Shown piece after piece: positions 41,104 through 50,136 of a stretch of 64,000 nt of DNA. Origin of the DNA: Candidatus Zymogenaceae bacterium (GTDB lineage: Bacteria > Desulfobacterota > Zymogenia > Zymogenales > Zymogenaceae); NCBI GenBank assembly GCA_016931225.1, contig JAFGFE010000027.1, positions 1-64,000 of the forward strand. The letters are read 5' to 3'. The translations under genes and the position numbers were made by a program. How positions within the stretch are numbered: position 1 is the stretch's first letter; the number at the start of each line of letters is the position of its first letter. The notes under the pieces were generated by a model. It was not told the origin of the DNA and made no database searches. It saw nothing but the letters and a program-made list of their open reading frames with translations.

Positions 41104-41568
41104 ATGAAAAGATATCGAACTTTATCAATTTCTTTATGCTTGGTTATAGTATTGGTAATTGCTCTGTTTAATATACTCGCCCTCTCCTTCGATCGGATGG
41201 GCAAGGAGCCGCCGATAATCTGGGACGTGCTGACCGTGGAATCCGGCGGCGTCTCCCTCTTCGCCGCGGTCCGGGGGATCGTGGAGGAGCACTACACCCT
41301 GGAGGAGGTCGACGAGACGACGGGCCGCATGGAGACCGCATGGCTCGTTGAGAGGGAGACCAAGGGGAGGTTCCGCTTCGTCATCGTGGTGGAGCCGGGG
41401 ATCGTGCATGTGGGGCGGGAGATTGTCTCTCCCCCAAAAGGGGACGCGGCCGACGACGTGTACGGATCGATGCTCTTTTTCTTTCTGGGAATCGCAAACA
41501 AAGAAAGGGATAAAATCCTTGAGTACATCCGCGAGGGGCTGACCCTCACGGAGGAGCCGGAGAATTGA
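41104..41568 (+). CDS. Hypothetical membrane-anchored protein with split base composition
   Basis: 154 residues: an N-terminal signal anchor (LSISLCLVIVLVIALFNILA) and a soluble GC-rich part (ESGGVSLFAAVRGIVEEHYT, RFRFVIVVEPGIVHVGREIV). The first about 60 bases are AT-rich like the island to the left, then the composition becomes GC-rich abruptly around 41170. Either the island boundary lies inside the gene, which would then have acquired a new signal anchor, or the start is artificial. Function unknown. Confidence 0.6.
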   Translation: MKRYRTLSISLCLVIVLVIALFNILALSFDRMGKEPPIIWDVLTVESGGVSLFAAVRGIVEEHYTLEEVDETTGRMETAWLVERETKGRFRFVIVVEPGIVHVGREIVSPPKGDAADDVYGSMLFFFLGIANKERDKILEYIREGLTLTEEPEN

Positions 41569-41750
41569 TTTCCGCCCGCCGGCTCCCGGAGAAATCATAA
41601 ACCCTCCTATCGACTATTCGGTCGGGGTGCACTTCCTCCCCCGCGCCGGTTCCACTCCGCCGCTGCCCCTGCAGGTTCTCAAAAACCCCGCCTCTTTCCT
41701 TTCGGGAGGGTCACCTCCCGCACCGTATTCCCTTCGGGAGGCTTGTATCC

Positions 41751-43091
41751 CTACAGCCTTTTTCTCCGGCTCATCCACCTAAAAAGCAAAAACGCGCCCA
41801 CACCCGAGATGATGTTGGCGAGCGCCATGCCGCAGAAAATCCCCGGCACCGAAAAGAGCCGCGCCCCCAGATACGCCAGCGGCACCGCCAAGAAAAACAT
41901 CCGCACCAGGTTTATCATGGCGGCGTGAATGGGGCGGTTGATGGAGTTGAAGGCGGCGATGGTCACATGCCCGATCCCCAGAAGCGGATACCCCCCCGGC
42001 ATAATCCTGACGAACCAGACGATATATCCGACGACCTCGGGATCGTCGCTGAAAAGGCCTGCGATGGGGTGCGCCAGGACGAAGAACAGCGCCCATATCA
42101 CAAGGCCGTAGTATACCGAGAACCGGGCGCTGAAGAAGTATCCCCCCCGGACCCGGTCCGGTCGTCCCGCCCCGTAGTTCTGTCCGATGAAGGGGATAAC
42201 CGCCGCGGCGAGGGCCAGCACGACCATGAGGGCCATGTTTTCCAGGCGTATTCCCGTCCCCACCGCCGCCACCGCACCCGGGCCGAAGCGGGACGCGAGG
42301 TTCGTGATGACGGCCATGGAAAGCGGCACCGAGAGGTTGGCCAGCGCTGCGGGAACGGCAACGATGAGTATCGGGCGCCAGGAGTCCCACGCGGCGCGCA
42401 GCCTCGGCCTGACCCGGACGAGCATGTGTTTTTTCCAGTGAAGCACCCAGATGGCCGCCACCAGAGAGGTGGACCGGGCGATGATGGTGGCCAGCGCCGC
42501 CCCGGCAAGCTCCATCCGGGGAAGGCCGAACAGGCCGTAGATCAGCACCGGATCGAGAAGCGCGTTGATGACGGCGGCCCCCATCATGATGATGCTGGGG
42601 GTCAGGGTGTCTCCATACCCCCGCATGGAGTGGTTGCCCAGGACCGGGACGATGAACACGAATATCCCGCCGAACAGGATGGACATGTACTGCCCGATGA
42701 GGGCGATGATGGGCGGGGAGGCGCCCATAAGGGAAAACAGCGGATCGATGGTGAGAAGCCCCAGGACGGAAATGACGATGGCCCACACGAACCCCAGGAG
42801 GATGGCGTCTGTGGTGAGGCGGCGTGCCCGATCGGCGTCGCCGGCCCCCACCGCCCGGGATATCACCGACGCGGTGCCGGTGCCCAGGCCCACCATCATG
42901 CCGGCAAGAAAGAAGATGACCGGAAAGGTGAAGCTCATCGCCGCAAGGGGATCTGTCCCCAGCTGCGCCACGAAGATCGTATCCACCAGGTTGAAGGCGA
43001 TCATGGAGAAGAAGCCGGCGATCATGGGGAGGGTCAGATTCCAGAGCGTTTTCCCCACCGGCCCTTCGGTCAGGTCTCTGGTGTGGGTCAT
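41751..43091 (-). CDS. MATE-family multidrug efflux transporter (second of tandem pair)
   Basis: 446 residues, 12 predicted membrane segments. LWNLTLPMIAGFFSMIAFNLVDTIF at the N terminus and DPLAAMSFTFPVIFFLAGMMV are standard MATE signatures. Na+- or H+-coupled exporter of drugs or metabolites in the inner membrane. Its ATG lies within the last four bases of the upstream MATE gene, so the pair is translationally coupled. Confidence 0.93.
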   Translation of the reverse strand: MTHTRDLTEGPVGKTLWNLTLPMIAGFFSMIAFNLVDTIFVAQLGTDPLAAMSFTFPVIFFLAGMMVGLGTGTASVISRAVGAGDADRARRLTTDAILLGFVWAIVISVLGLLTIDPLFSLMGASPPIIALIGQYMSILFGGIFVFIVPVLGNHSMRGYGDTLTPSIIMMGAAVINALLDPVLIYGLFGLPRMELAGAALATIIARSTSLVAAIWVLHWKKHMLVRVRPRLRAAWDSWRPILIVAVPAALANLSVPLSMAVITNLASRFGPGAVAAVGTGIRLENMALMVVLALAAAVIPFIGQNYGAGRPDRVRGGYFFSARFSVYYGLVIWALFFVLAHPIAGLFSDDPEVVGYIVWFVRIMPGGYPLLGIGHVTIAAFNSINRPIHAAMINLVRMFFLAVPLAYLGARLFSVPGIFCGMALANIISGVGAFLLFRWMSRRKRL

Positions 43092-44485
43092 GGAGTCGCC
43101 TCACCCTCCTCGGGGCAGGGCCATATCCGGGAAACGGGGAGATATGCGGCTTCGGAGCGCCTGCAGGTGCGCCTGGTCCAGAAAAGGCCCATGAGTCCGG
43201 TGATGTTGTTCGTCAGGGCGATGCCGCCGATGAGTCCCGGATATCCGAGGAGCAGTGTGCCCAGGAACGTCAGGGGGATGTAAAACAGGAACACCCGGAT
43301 GATGTTCAGGCCGGCGGCGTCGATGGGGCGGTTAATGGCGTTGAGGGTTGCGCTGATTACCTGGAATATCCCCTGGAGGGAGAGGCCCGCCGGCATGATG
43401 TAGAGATACATGACGATATAGGCGATGACGATCGGGTCCGTGCTGAAGAGCGACGCGATGGGCCGGGCGAGCAGCACGAACATGATCCAGCACCCCATCC
43501 CCCACCAGACGGTAAAGCGGTTGCTGTGATTGAGCCCGTCGTAGACCCGGTCGAAACGCTCGGCGCCCCAGTTCTGTCCGGTGAAGGGCACCATGGCCGT
43601 GGACAGGGCGATGATGACGATAAAGGCGAAGGATTCCACCCGGAGCCCCGCCCCCACGGCCCCCACCGCCTCGGGACCGAACCGGGAGGCAAGGTAGGTG
43701 ACCACCCCCATCGAGAGGGGAAAGAGGAGATTGGTGGCGGCGGCGGGAATCCCGATATACAGGATGTCCTTCCACGAGCGAACCACCTCTGCGATGCGGG
43801 GGAAGGAAAAATCGATCATTCGCTCCCGATAGACGAGGATATAGAGCGACATCACGAGGGTGATCGCCCGGGCGATAACGGTGGCCAGGGCCGCCCCGGC
43901 GAGCTCCATGCGGGGAAATCCCAGAAGGCCGAAGATCAGGATCGGGTCGAGGATGAGATTTGTCACGGAGCCCGTCACCATGATCAGTCCCGGATAGAGG
44001 GTGTCTCCCGTGGCCCGTATGGCGTGGTTGCCCATCATTGGGATGATCACGAACAGCATTCCCGGATACCAGATGAGCATGTATTGGTTGATCAGCGTGA
44101 TAATATCCGGGGTGGCGCCCAGGAGCGTAAACAAGGGACGGATGGTCAGCATTCCGGCGGTGACGAAGACTATCACGACGGCCATTGAGAGCACCAGGCT
44201 GTCTGTGGTGAGCCGCCGGACACGATCGGTATCTCCCCGGCCGATGGCCCGGGAGATGGTGGACCCCGCCCCCAGCCCCAGCCCCACAGAGAGGCTCACG
44301 ATCAGCATTACCACCGGAAAGGTGAAGCTGATGGCCGCCAGGGGTTCCGTCCCCAGCCGTCCCACGAAGATGGTGTCGACCAGGTTGAAGGTGATCCCCG
44401 ATGCGAACCCCATCACCATCGGCAGCGTAAGCCGTGTTAAGGTCTTGGGGATCGGGCCTGTGGTGAGATCTGTCGAACGGGACAT
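43088..44485 (-). CDS. MATE-family multidrug efflux transporter (first of tandem pair)
   Basis: 465 residues, 12 membrane segments, TRLTLPMVMGFASGITFNLVD and EPLAAISFTFPVVMLIVSLSV. It closely resembles its downstream neighbour over the whole length, which indicates a tandem duplication. The C terminus carries an extra cytoplasmic tail absent from the copy. The overlap of four bases suggests coordinated production, possibly of a heteromeric or functionally diverged pair. Confidence 0.92.
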   Translation of the reverse strand: MSRSTDLTTGPIPKTLTRLTLPMVMGFASGITFNLVDTIFVGRLGTEPLAAISFTFPVVMLIVSLSVGLGLGAGSTISRAIGRGDTDRVRRLTTDSLVLSMAVVIVFVTAGMLTIRPLFTLLGATPDIITLINQYMLIWYPGMLFVIIPMMGNHAIRATGDTLYPGLIMVTGSVTNLILDPILIFGLLGFPRMELAGAALATVIARAITLVMSLYILVYRERMIDFSFPRIAEVVRSWKDILYIGIPAAATNLLFPLSMGVVTYLASRFGPEAVGAVGAGLRVESFAFIVIIALSTAMVPFTGQNWGAERFDRVYDGLNHSNRFTVWWGMGCWIMFVLLARPIASLFSTDPIVIAYIVMYLYIMPAGLSLQGIFQVISATLNAINRPIDAAGLNIIRVFLFYIPLTFLGTLLLGYPGLIGGIALTNNITGLMGLFWTRRTCRRSEAAYLPVSRIWPCPEEGEATP

Positions 44486-44711
44486 GTAGTACGCTTTCGG
44501 AAAGGAAAAACCGTGCCGGAGTGATACGGCATCGGGTAAAAAGAATAATAGTATAACACGAAAGGGAGATTTTTGGAGGAACTTTGTACAATTGCCTGGC
44601 CGGATGGATATGCAATAACCGGCGCTGTTTCATTGCGGACATCAATTGACCGGTTTGTGGGGATGTGGTATGAGGGAGGAGTATTACTTATTTGGATAAG
44701 GGAATGATGAC

Positions 44712-44930
44712 ATGAAATGTCGGACACTGGCGGTCGTGCCGGCGGTTGCGGTCCTCGTGTGCACGGCGGCCGCCGCCGGTTTCAAAAGGGCCGTCGAGGT
44801 GGAGACCGGGAGGTCCGACATCGAGGCGAATATCGGAAAGCTTTCACACCTGAAAGACAGCCGGGTGATTTTCTATGCGGTGAATCGGGAGGTGGAGGAG
44901 AAGATCAATGGGATAACAAAGAATTTTTAA
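44712..44930 (+). CDS. Small exported protein, probably truncated at an island edge
   Basis: 72 residues: a signal peptide (LAVVPAVAVLVCTAAAAG) and a short soluble part (KRAVEVETGRSDIEANIGKL) ending in GITKNF. GC-rich until about 44915, then the AT-rich Qat island begins and supplies the last codons and the stop. It looks like the 5 prime end of a longer gene cut by the island; an intact small protein cannot be excluded. Confidence 0.5.
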   Translation: MKCRTLAVVPAVAVLVCTAAAAGFKRAVEVETGRSDIEANIGKLSHLKDSRVIFYAVNREVEEKINGITKNF

Positions 44931-44973
44931 TCATAGAAATGTTCAGGTTAAGAAAATCGATTATTAGGTTTTT

Positions 44974-45753
44974 TCAAGAATGAATAATACTATTTTGTAT
45001 AAGAGAATTAAAATTTGATTGTACCTTCTTATAAGTATTTTCCATTTCACAATCCCACACATTAGATAACAATTCAATAGTATATGGTATATCCAGAGGT
45101 CGGGATGGTTTTCCCTTAAAGATAATAAATGGACCATCACATTCTGTTAGGATCTTTTTGGGGGAAATATTCTTTATTAGACTAACACCTTTTTTTGTTT
45201 TAATCATTTTATAATTGATTGAAAAGTAACACCCAAGAGATTCAGCGTGTTTTGCATCGGATATATTACCTGTGTACCAATGGAGTACAACTTTGCATCT
45301 TTCAAAACTAAGGAATTTTTCAAGCAATTCAATAGTTTTCTTTGATGCTTTGTAACTATGAACAGATAAAACCAAATTGCCTTGTTCAGAGCATGTGCGA
45401 AGAATTTCTATAAAAATTTCTTCTTGTCTAGAAAAAGTATCGAGATAGGGAGCGCTACCATCAAGACCTATTTCCCCAACGAAAGTTGTTTCTTTTATTA
45501 GAGACTTGAAGAGCTTGATATCAGAGTATTTGCTGCAGACAATTGTAGGATGAAGTCCAAGTGAGCATTTTACATATTTTGAGTTTTTAACAAGTTGCTT
45601 GTTTCCTTTCCAAGCCAAAGGTGTAGTAGTAACACCGATTGTTTGTATTCCAAAATCTTCACATTCTTCAATAATTTCCTTTGGATTTGAGTAGAGGTCT
45701 ATATGACAATGAACATCAACAATCTTTTTATATGGTTTTTGTTTTTTCGTCAT
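44974..45753 (-). CDS. qatD: QatD, TatD-like metal-dependent hydrolase of the Qat defence system
   Basis: 259 residues with TatD amidohydrolase landmarks: VDVHCHIDLYSN (metal His pair), SLGLHPTI, FVGEIGLDGSAPY (metal Glu), LSVHSYKASKK, VVLHWYTGN and LTECDGPFI (metal Asp). TatD enzymes are magnesium-dependent nucleases or hydrolases. The start lies in a four-base overlap with qatC. Fourth gene of the Qat operon; AT-rich like the rest of the island. The nuclease is presumed to be an effector, though the mechanism is not established. Confidence 0.9.
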   Translation of the reverse strand: MTKKQKPYKKIVDVHCHIDLYSNPKEIIEECEDFGIQTIGVTTTPLAWKGNKQLVKNSKYVKCSLGLHPTIVCSKYSDIKLFKSLIKETTFVGEIGLDGSAPYLDTFSRQEEIFIEILRTCSEQGNLVLSVHSYKASKKTIELLEKFLSFERCKVVLHWYTGNISDAKHAESLGCYFSINYKMIKTKKGVSLIKNISPKKILTECDGPFIIFKGKPSRPLDIPYTIELLSNVWDCEMENTYKKVQSNFNSLIQNSIIHS

Positions 45754-47129
45754 TTTAATTCAGAAGATTTTGTTTCAATACCTTCAACGAAATCACTTAA
45801 TTCTATGATTCCTCGACGATATATATCTATATATTCAATAATGTCATCTTCTATCTCAAATAGAGGTCCCGATCTATATACATTATATTTCGCTAAATTA
45901 GGATTTCCTTCTATTTCCTCGATATGACGTTTTAGAGAGTGTATATCCTTGCCCTCAGCTTTTTTAGAATCAAGTATTCTTGACCATAAATCCTCTAAAA
46001 CATAATTTGTCAAATCTTCTATTTCAGCGTGTTTGAAAGCAGCACGGCGAATAATACAAGGGAAGCATCTACCACAATGTTGATAAGGGCTCTGATTGGG
46101 CGAGTATCTGCTATTTGAAGGGTGTGCACAGGACATAGTAATACTCGCATGCTTTTTAACTATTTCTTGATTCATACATCCTTGAAGCATTTCACCTTTC
46201 GTTTTAAAACGATATCTATTCTCCAATTTCACTTCCAATCCAAGATGATCTAATAGTTTCTGAAATTTGTCTATAAAGAAGGGGTGTGTTGTTCTAGTGC
46301 TATTTGCACCAATTCTTAGTGGATCTATTGGCACATTCAAAGAGATCAGACCATTTTCTGGAATGAATAATGTCATTTTATCAGAGACTGTGGACGCGGC
46401 AAGAACTCCCAAGGAAATAAATAGCATAGATCGCGATCTTAGACTATCCTCTTTTTCGCCCTCCGTTATTGTATTTTTTTTAAAACCGATTTTACTTTTA
46501 ATATGTATATCAGTATCATTATTATATTCATTTCTGAGTATATCAAAACAAGCTTTCTGTATTTTACTATCAATGTAATTACTGTAATGGCTTATAAGAA
46601 GAGGTTTTGTCCCATTTTGGAAGAGATCTAATGCGCCTATAAAGCTATCAAGTCCGCCTGAAAAAAGGCATACAGCATCAATTTTATTTAGAGTTTTTTC
46701 TTGATTACAAGGAATGAATTTTAGAATATCTTCAATATGTCTACGAAATCTTATTCGCCATATATCACCTGTAAGAAATCTCAGCATAGGCTCGAGAATA
46801 TTATCTCTTGCTTTATCCCAAAGATCAGGATTGCCTACTGGCAAATAGAGATCAATCTCTCTAGACCAGCCATCTTGAGAATGAGTAATTCTTTCAATTT
46901 TTGTATCGACTGCATATACTATTGAAGCAAGAACCAAGAGATCCACGGCATCGGTATGAGGAATTAATCCAATTTTGCTTAAAGAATGAAAAGCTTCGTT
47001 TAATCCATATTTCCATTGAGTACTATTTCTAATAAAACTAAGTTCAACCATCTTGGAAGATTTATCGAGTAATTCAATCTCTGAAGTGTCGGTGCTTCCT
47101 ACCCTTGCCACAATACTAAATCGTTTCAT
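45750..47129 (-). CDS. qatC: QatC, QueC-like PP-loop protein of the Qat defence system
   Basis: 459 residues. The PP-loop ATPase motif CLFSGGLDSFIGALDLF near residue 150, and a C-terminal Cys cluster (SCAHPSNSRYSPNQ, then HCGRCFPCIIRRAAF) like the zinc site of QueC, the 7-cyano-7-deazaguanine synthase. An N-terminal domain of about 140 residues is unique to this family. It shares one base with qatB (TAATG) and overlaps qatD. Presumed to modify a nucleobase or protein target with ATP. Confidence 0.9.
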   Translation of the reverse strand: MKRFSIVARVGSTDTSEIELLDKSSKMVELSFIRNSTQWKYGLNEAFHSLSKIGLIPHTDAVDLLVLASIVYAVDTKIERITHSQDGWSREIDLYLPVGNPDLWDKARDNILEPMLRFLTGDIWRIRFRRHIEDILKFIPCNQEKTLNKIDAVCLFSGGLDSFIGALDLFQNGTKPLLISHYSNYIDSKIQKACFDILRNEYNNDTDIHIKSKIGFKKNTITEGEKEDSLRSRSMLFISLGVLAASTVSDKMTLFIPENGLISLNVPIDPLRIGANSTRTTHPFFIDKFQKLLDHLGLEVKLENRYRFKTKGEMLQGCMNQEIVKKHASITMSCAHPSNSRYSPNQSPYQHCGRCFPCIIRRAAFKHAEIEDLTNYVLEDLWSRILDSKKAEGKDIHSLKRHIEEIEGNPNLAKYNVYRSGPLFEIEDDIIEYIDIYRRGIIELSDFVEGIETKSSELK

Positions 47130-47941
47130 TACTGCACCTCTTCAATTTCGAGTATCTCGAAAGCATTTTCATAGATAAGCTTCAATTTTTTATCAAGGAA
47201 TTCCATATTCAAGATATTTACATTTTTAATCGCCAGATCAACGCATCCTCTAATATGCGAATGTAATATTTCTTCGATAGTTTTGTAATCAGATAAAGTT
47301 CTAGGTAGTTCAATAATCCTTAAAGCAATATCAACTATTAATCTGCGTTCAATGGTTTTGGCTATAAAATTGATAGTATATTCTCTTAATTGTGATTCAT
47401 TCAATTCCTCAAGATTCTCAAATCCTTGTTCGATCAATTCTATTGTAGCGTCGATTAAAGATTGACGAGCTATAGCCTCGTCGATTAGTCCTCCTGGTGG
47501 CGCAAAAAAATCGATTAAACCAACAATAATAGCTTCATGTGTTTGACCTATTAAGTAATCTAAATTAAGTTGTTGGAGAGTTGTTTCTGTTCCTGTATTT
47601 CTAATATTTTGAAGAGTCTGCAGAAGCTCTAATGCTGTAACATTTGATACATTCATTCGTTTTGCAGCTGTTTTTGGACCTCCAAGACCATGTTTAACAT
47701 ATTGTCTAATTGAATTGGTTAGATGATACTTTTTTGTACCTTTCGAATTAATAAAATGAGTGAAATAGGATCGAGGATTAGTAAACCTATTATTGATTGG
47801 TATTGTTATGGAAGAAGTATCATTATCTTCAACTATCTCTGATTCTTCATCTTCATTTGAAATATTGTCAAATTCTTCTATCCAACTTGGAACCAAAGGT
47901 GTTCCATTTGGTATGCCCCCAAAAGGTTTTGAAGTTCCCAT
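47129..47941 (-). CDS. qatB: QatB, helical partner protein of the Qat defence system
   Basis: 270 residues. Opening GTSKPFGGIPNGTPLVPSWI is characteristic of QatB, followed by an acidic linker, a short conserved PRSYFTHFINSKGTKKYHLT element and a helical C-terminal part. No catalytic motif is visible. Positioned between qatA and qatC exactly as in described Qat operons; 26 bases follow the qatA stop. Confidence 0.88.
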   Translation of the reverse strand: MGTSKPFGGIPNGTPLVPSWIEEFDNISNEDEESEIVEDNDTSSITIPINNRFTNPRSYFTHFINSKGTKKYHLTNSIRQYVKHGLGGPKTAAKRMNVSNVTALELLQTLQNIRNTGTETTLQQLNLDYLIGQTHEAIIVGLIDFFAPPGGLIDEAIARQSLIDATIELIEQGFENLEELNESQLREYTINFIAKTIERRLIVDIALRIIELPRTLSDYKTIEEILHSHIRGCVDLAIKNVNILNMEFLDKKLKLIYENAFEILEIEEVQ

Positions 47942-47967
47942 AAAAAACCTCCATGAAGGATAGTTGT

Positions 47968-49893
47968 TTACTTTTTAATCTTAATAACAGCAGACGCAGA
48001 TTTTGCTAATTTAGTATTTTCTTCGCTTTGTGACCACCTTTCTAACAATTCTCTTGTGGCTTCTTCCAATTCATGAGATCCACAAGAGTTTGTTAATGCT
48101 GAAGCAGCCCAAGGGCCAAGCTTCTCAACAGGGAAACTATTTAGTAAAAGGTAAAAGGGTTTTTGAAGATGAATATGTTCTTTGCATAGAGTAACTATTC
48201 CATCGATTTCCTTTGGTTGGTTAGACAAATCATCAACAACTGAAATCAATTCCCTTAATTTATTGAAAAGTTCTTCAGAATCTTGTTTTGAAAGACCTTT
48301 AATACCATTCGAAATCTCAGCTATTTTATATTTTTCACCGGACGCAAGGACTTCTAAAGTATCTTTAAGATGATCAGATAGGAGTGTAGAACTATAAAGC
48401 CTTCGTTTTTCGCGTGATATAAAATAGTAAGGTCTCAAGTCTATGTCAGAAATATCTGGTTTGATGTCTAGCCAATTTCTAAACCAGTTATCTTTTTCCA
48501 AATCACCAAAAAAATCATCAGGTACCTGCATGTTATCCTTGTCAGTTTTAACTTTTCCCCTATTTGCTTCATCTTCATTATAATAAGTACTTATTAGTAG
48601 CTTAAGGTTCTCGCTTTTTCCTTCTATAGAGGAAATAATCTCTTCACCAATTTTCTGATAAGTATCTGGTTTGAAATACTCTAGAAGCATGAGCTTGGAT
48701 AAAATTCTAATTTTTATGTATTCATCCAATCCACGTTCTTTCGCAAAATCTTGGCGCAAAAATAGTGTATTTATAAACCTTTTTATTTGACGAGGATTTC
48801 CTTTAGTCCCTTCTGTAAGAATGGTTGCTATCTGATTTGCGATAAAAATGCTTTCTTTTATGGATTCGCTTTCTATTTCAACACTATTTTTAAAAAAGTC
48901 CGCATCTATTGAAGAAGTAGTCCATGGTAGTCCTATTTTTTCAAACAACAAATTCCGCAATTCTTTAAATTTATTTTTTTCAGCTAATTCATTATAGGTT
49001 AAAAGAAGTAATAAATATGCTAGTGTCTCTTTTTGTCCTAAAGACGGAATTCGAAACGGGATTTGTATTAGCTTTTCTAAGTAATTTTTTGCGTAATTTT
49101 GTTGAGTTACAGAAAGTGGAATATCAGGGAAATACTGTTTAACTGAATACTCGATTATTGATTCATCAGCACCGATAATAAAAACCATGTTTGGAACGAA
49201 GAGGAAGAGTTTTATTGCTTCAAGAGTTTGAATTATTGTTTTTGGAAGGCAGCGATCCAGATCGTCTATCAATACAATAAGCTGGTCAATTTTTGCTTTA
49301 GAAAGTAGTTCTTCAAAACTTTTTCTTATTTCTTGTATTTGCTTAGGTACATTTGATCCTGTTTCTTTCAGCTCCGATATCACATTAACAAATTCTTCAA
49401 TCTTTCTTTTTTTTATCTCATCATTGTTTATAGTAGTTATATTATTAAACAATGGGAGAAGTGCCAAGAACTCAGGGTATCCAGTTGCTTGTGATAAAGC
49501 TAGGGTTCCTATACTTCCACCTACTTTAATTAATTTCAGCCAATTTATTTTTAGAATTAAACTATAAATTTCATCTAGAAACTTATCATGTATTTTTCTT
49601 GATTCTAAAAGCTGAGTTAAAATATTTTCTAATAGAACAATTTTTGAATCTTCGAAATCTTGAAAAAGCCAGCTATTAAACCAAATACATACTACTTTAT
49701 CATCCTTCTCAAATGAATTTTCTAGCATTTTTAAGATACTTGTTTTACCGGCTCCCCAATCGCCGTGGACTCCGATTGTTATAGGTGAACCTTTTGTACT
49801 AATGATTAAGTTTTTGATAGTTCTTACAATAACCTCGAAATTCAATAAGTCTATATCTGTTTCATTATCATGAAAAATCATTGAATACCTCAA
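47968..49893 (-). CDS. qatA: QatA, KAP-family P-loop NTPase of the Qat defence system
   Basis: 641 residues. Walker A GVHGDWGAGKTS at residues 41-52, Walker B LIVLIDDLDRCLP near 220, and the KAP-type insert with hydrophobic segments around residues 110-145 (INWLKLIKVGGSIGTLALSQ), which may touch the membrane. GNPRQIKRFINTLFLRQ is the sensor-like KAP motif. First gene of the operon; GAGGT precedes the ATG. KAP ATPases are probable phage sensors or signal switches. Confidence 0.92.
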   Translation of the reverse strand: MRYSMIFHDNETDIDLLNFEVIVRTIKNLIISTKGSPITIGVHGDWGAGKTSILKMLENSFEKDDKVVCIWFNSWLFQDFEDSKIVLLENILTQLLESRKIHDKFLDEIYSLILKINWLKLIKVGGSIGTLALSQATGYPEFLALLPLFNNITTINNDEIKKRKIEEFVNVISELKETGSNVPKQIQEIRKSFEELLSKAKIDQLIVLIDDLDRCLPKTIIQTLEAIKLFLFVPNMVFIIGADESIIEYSVKQYFPDIPLSVTQQNYAKNYLEKLIQIPFRIPSLGQKETLAYLLLLLTYNELAEKNKFKELRNLLFEKIGLPWTTSSIDADFFKNSVEIESESIKESIFIANQIATILTEGTKGNPRQIKRFINTLFLRQDFAKERGLDEYIKIRILSKLMLLEYFKPDTYQKIGEEIISSIEGKSENLKLLISTYYNEDEANRGKVKTDKDNMQVPDDFFGDLEKDNWFRNWLDIKPDISDIDLRPYYFISREKRRLYSSTLLSDHLKDTLEVLASGEKYKIAEISNGIKGLSKQDSEELFNKLRELISVVDDLSNQPKEIDGIVTLCKEHIHLQKPFYLLLNSFPVEKLGPWAASALTNSCGSHELEEATRELLERWSQSEENTKLAKSASAVIKIKK

Positions 49894-49915
49894 AAAAATA
49901 TAATAACTTAATAGA

Positions 49916-49944
49916 AAAATACATAATTAGTTGATATATGTCAA
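49916..49944 (-). promoter_or_regulatory. Promoter of the qat operon
   Basis: Minus strand TTGACA (49944-49939), 17-base spacer, TATTTT (49921-49916), about 25 bases before the qatA start. Confidence 0.7.
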
Positions 49945-50068
49945 GTTTAATGCTTTTTATAAATATTGGTCTATTACGGAGCCGAAATCAGAATATATTA
50001 CTTCCTATCAGATTTTACTGACCACAACCCTTACATACAACCTTCCCCACCTAAAGAGAAAAGAAAAA

Positions 50069-50106
50069 AAGGAGAACTCATACGCACGATACGTAGAGTT
50101 CTCCTT
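50069..50106 (-). terminator. Intrinsic terminator at the right edge of the Qat island
   Basis: Perfect 11-base-pair stem AAGGAGAACTC with its complement around a 16-base loop; on the minus strand it is followed by a run of seven T. It stops transcription from the gene at 50137-50574 before the qat promoter. Confidence 0.85.
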
Positions 50107-50136
50107 CTCTTTAAAGATCAGGCTTTAAAACGGCGT

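Noticed and set aside
41779-43283. Long open frames on both strands over the MATE genes (up to 452 codons)
   Set aside because: They are shadows: rich in Arg, Gly, His and Pro with no protein-like hydrophobic pattern, caused by strong GC bias at the third codon position of the MATE genes.
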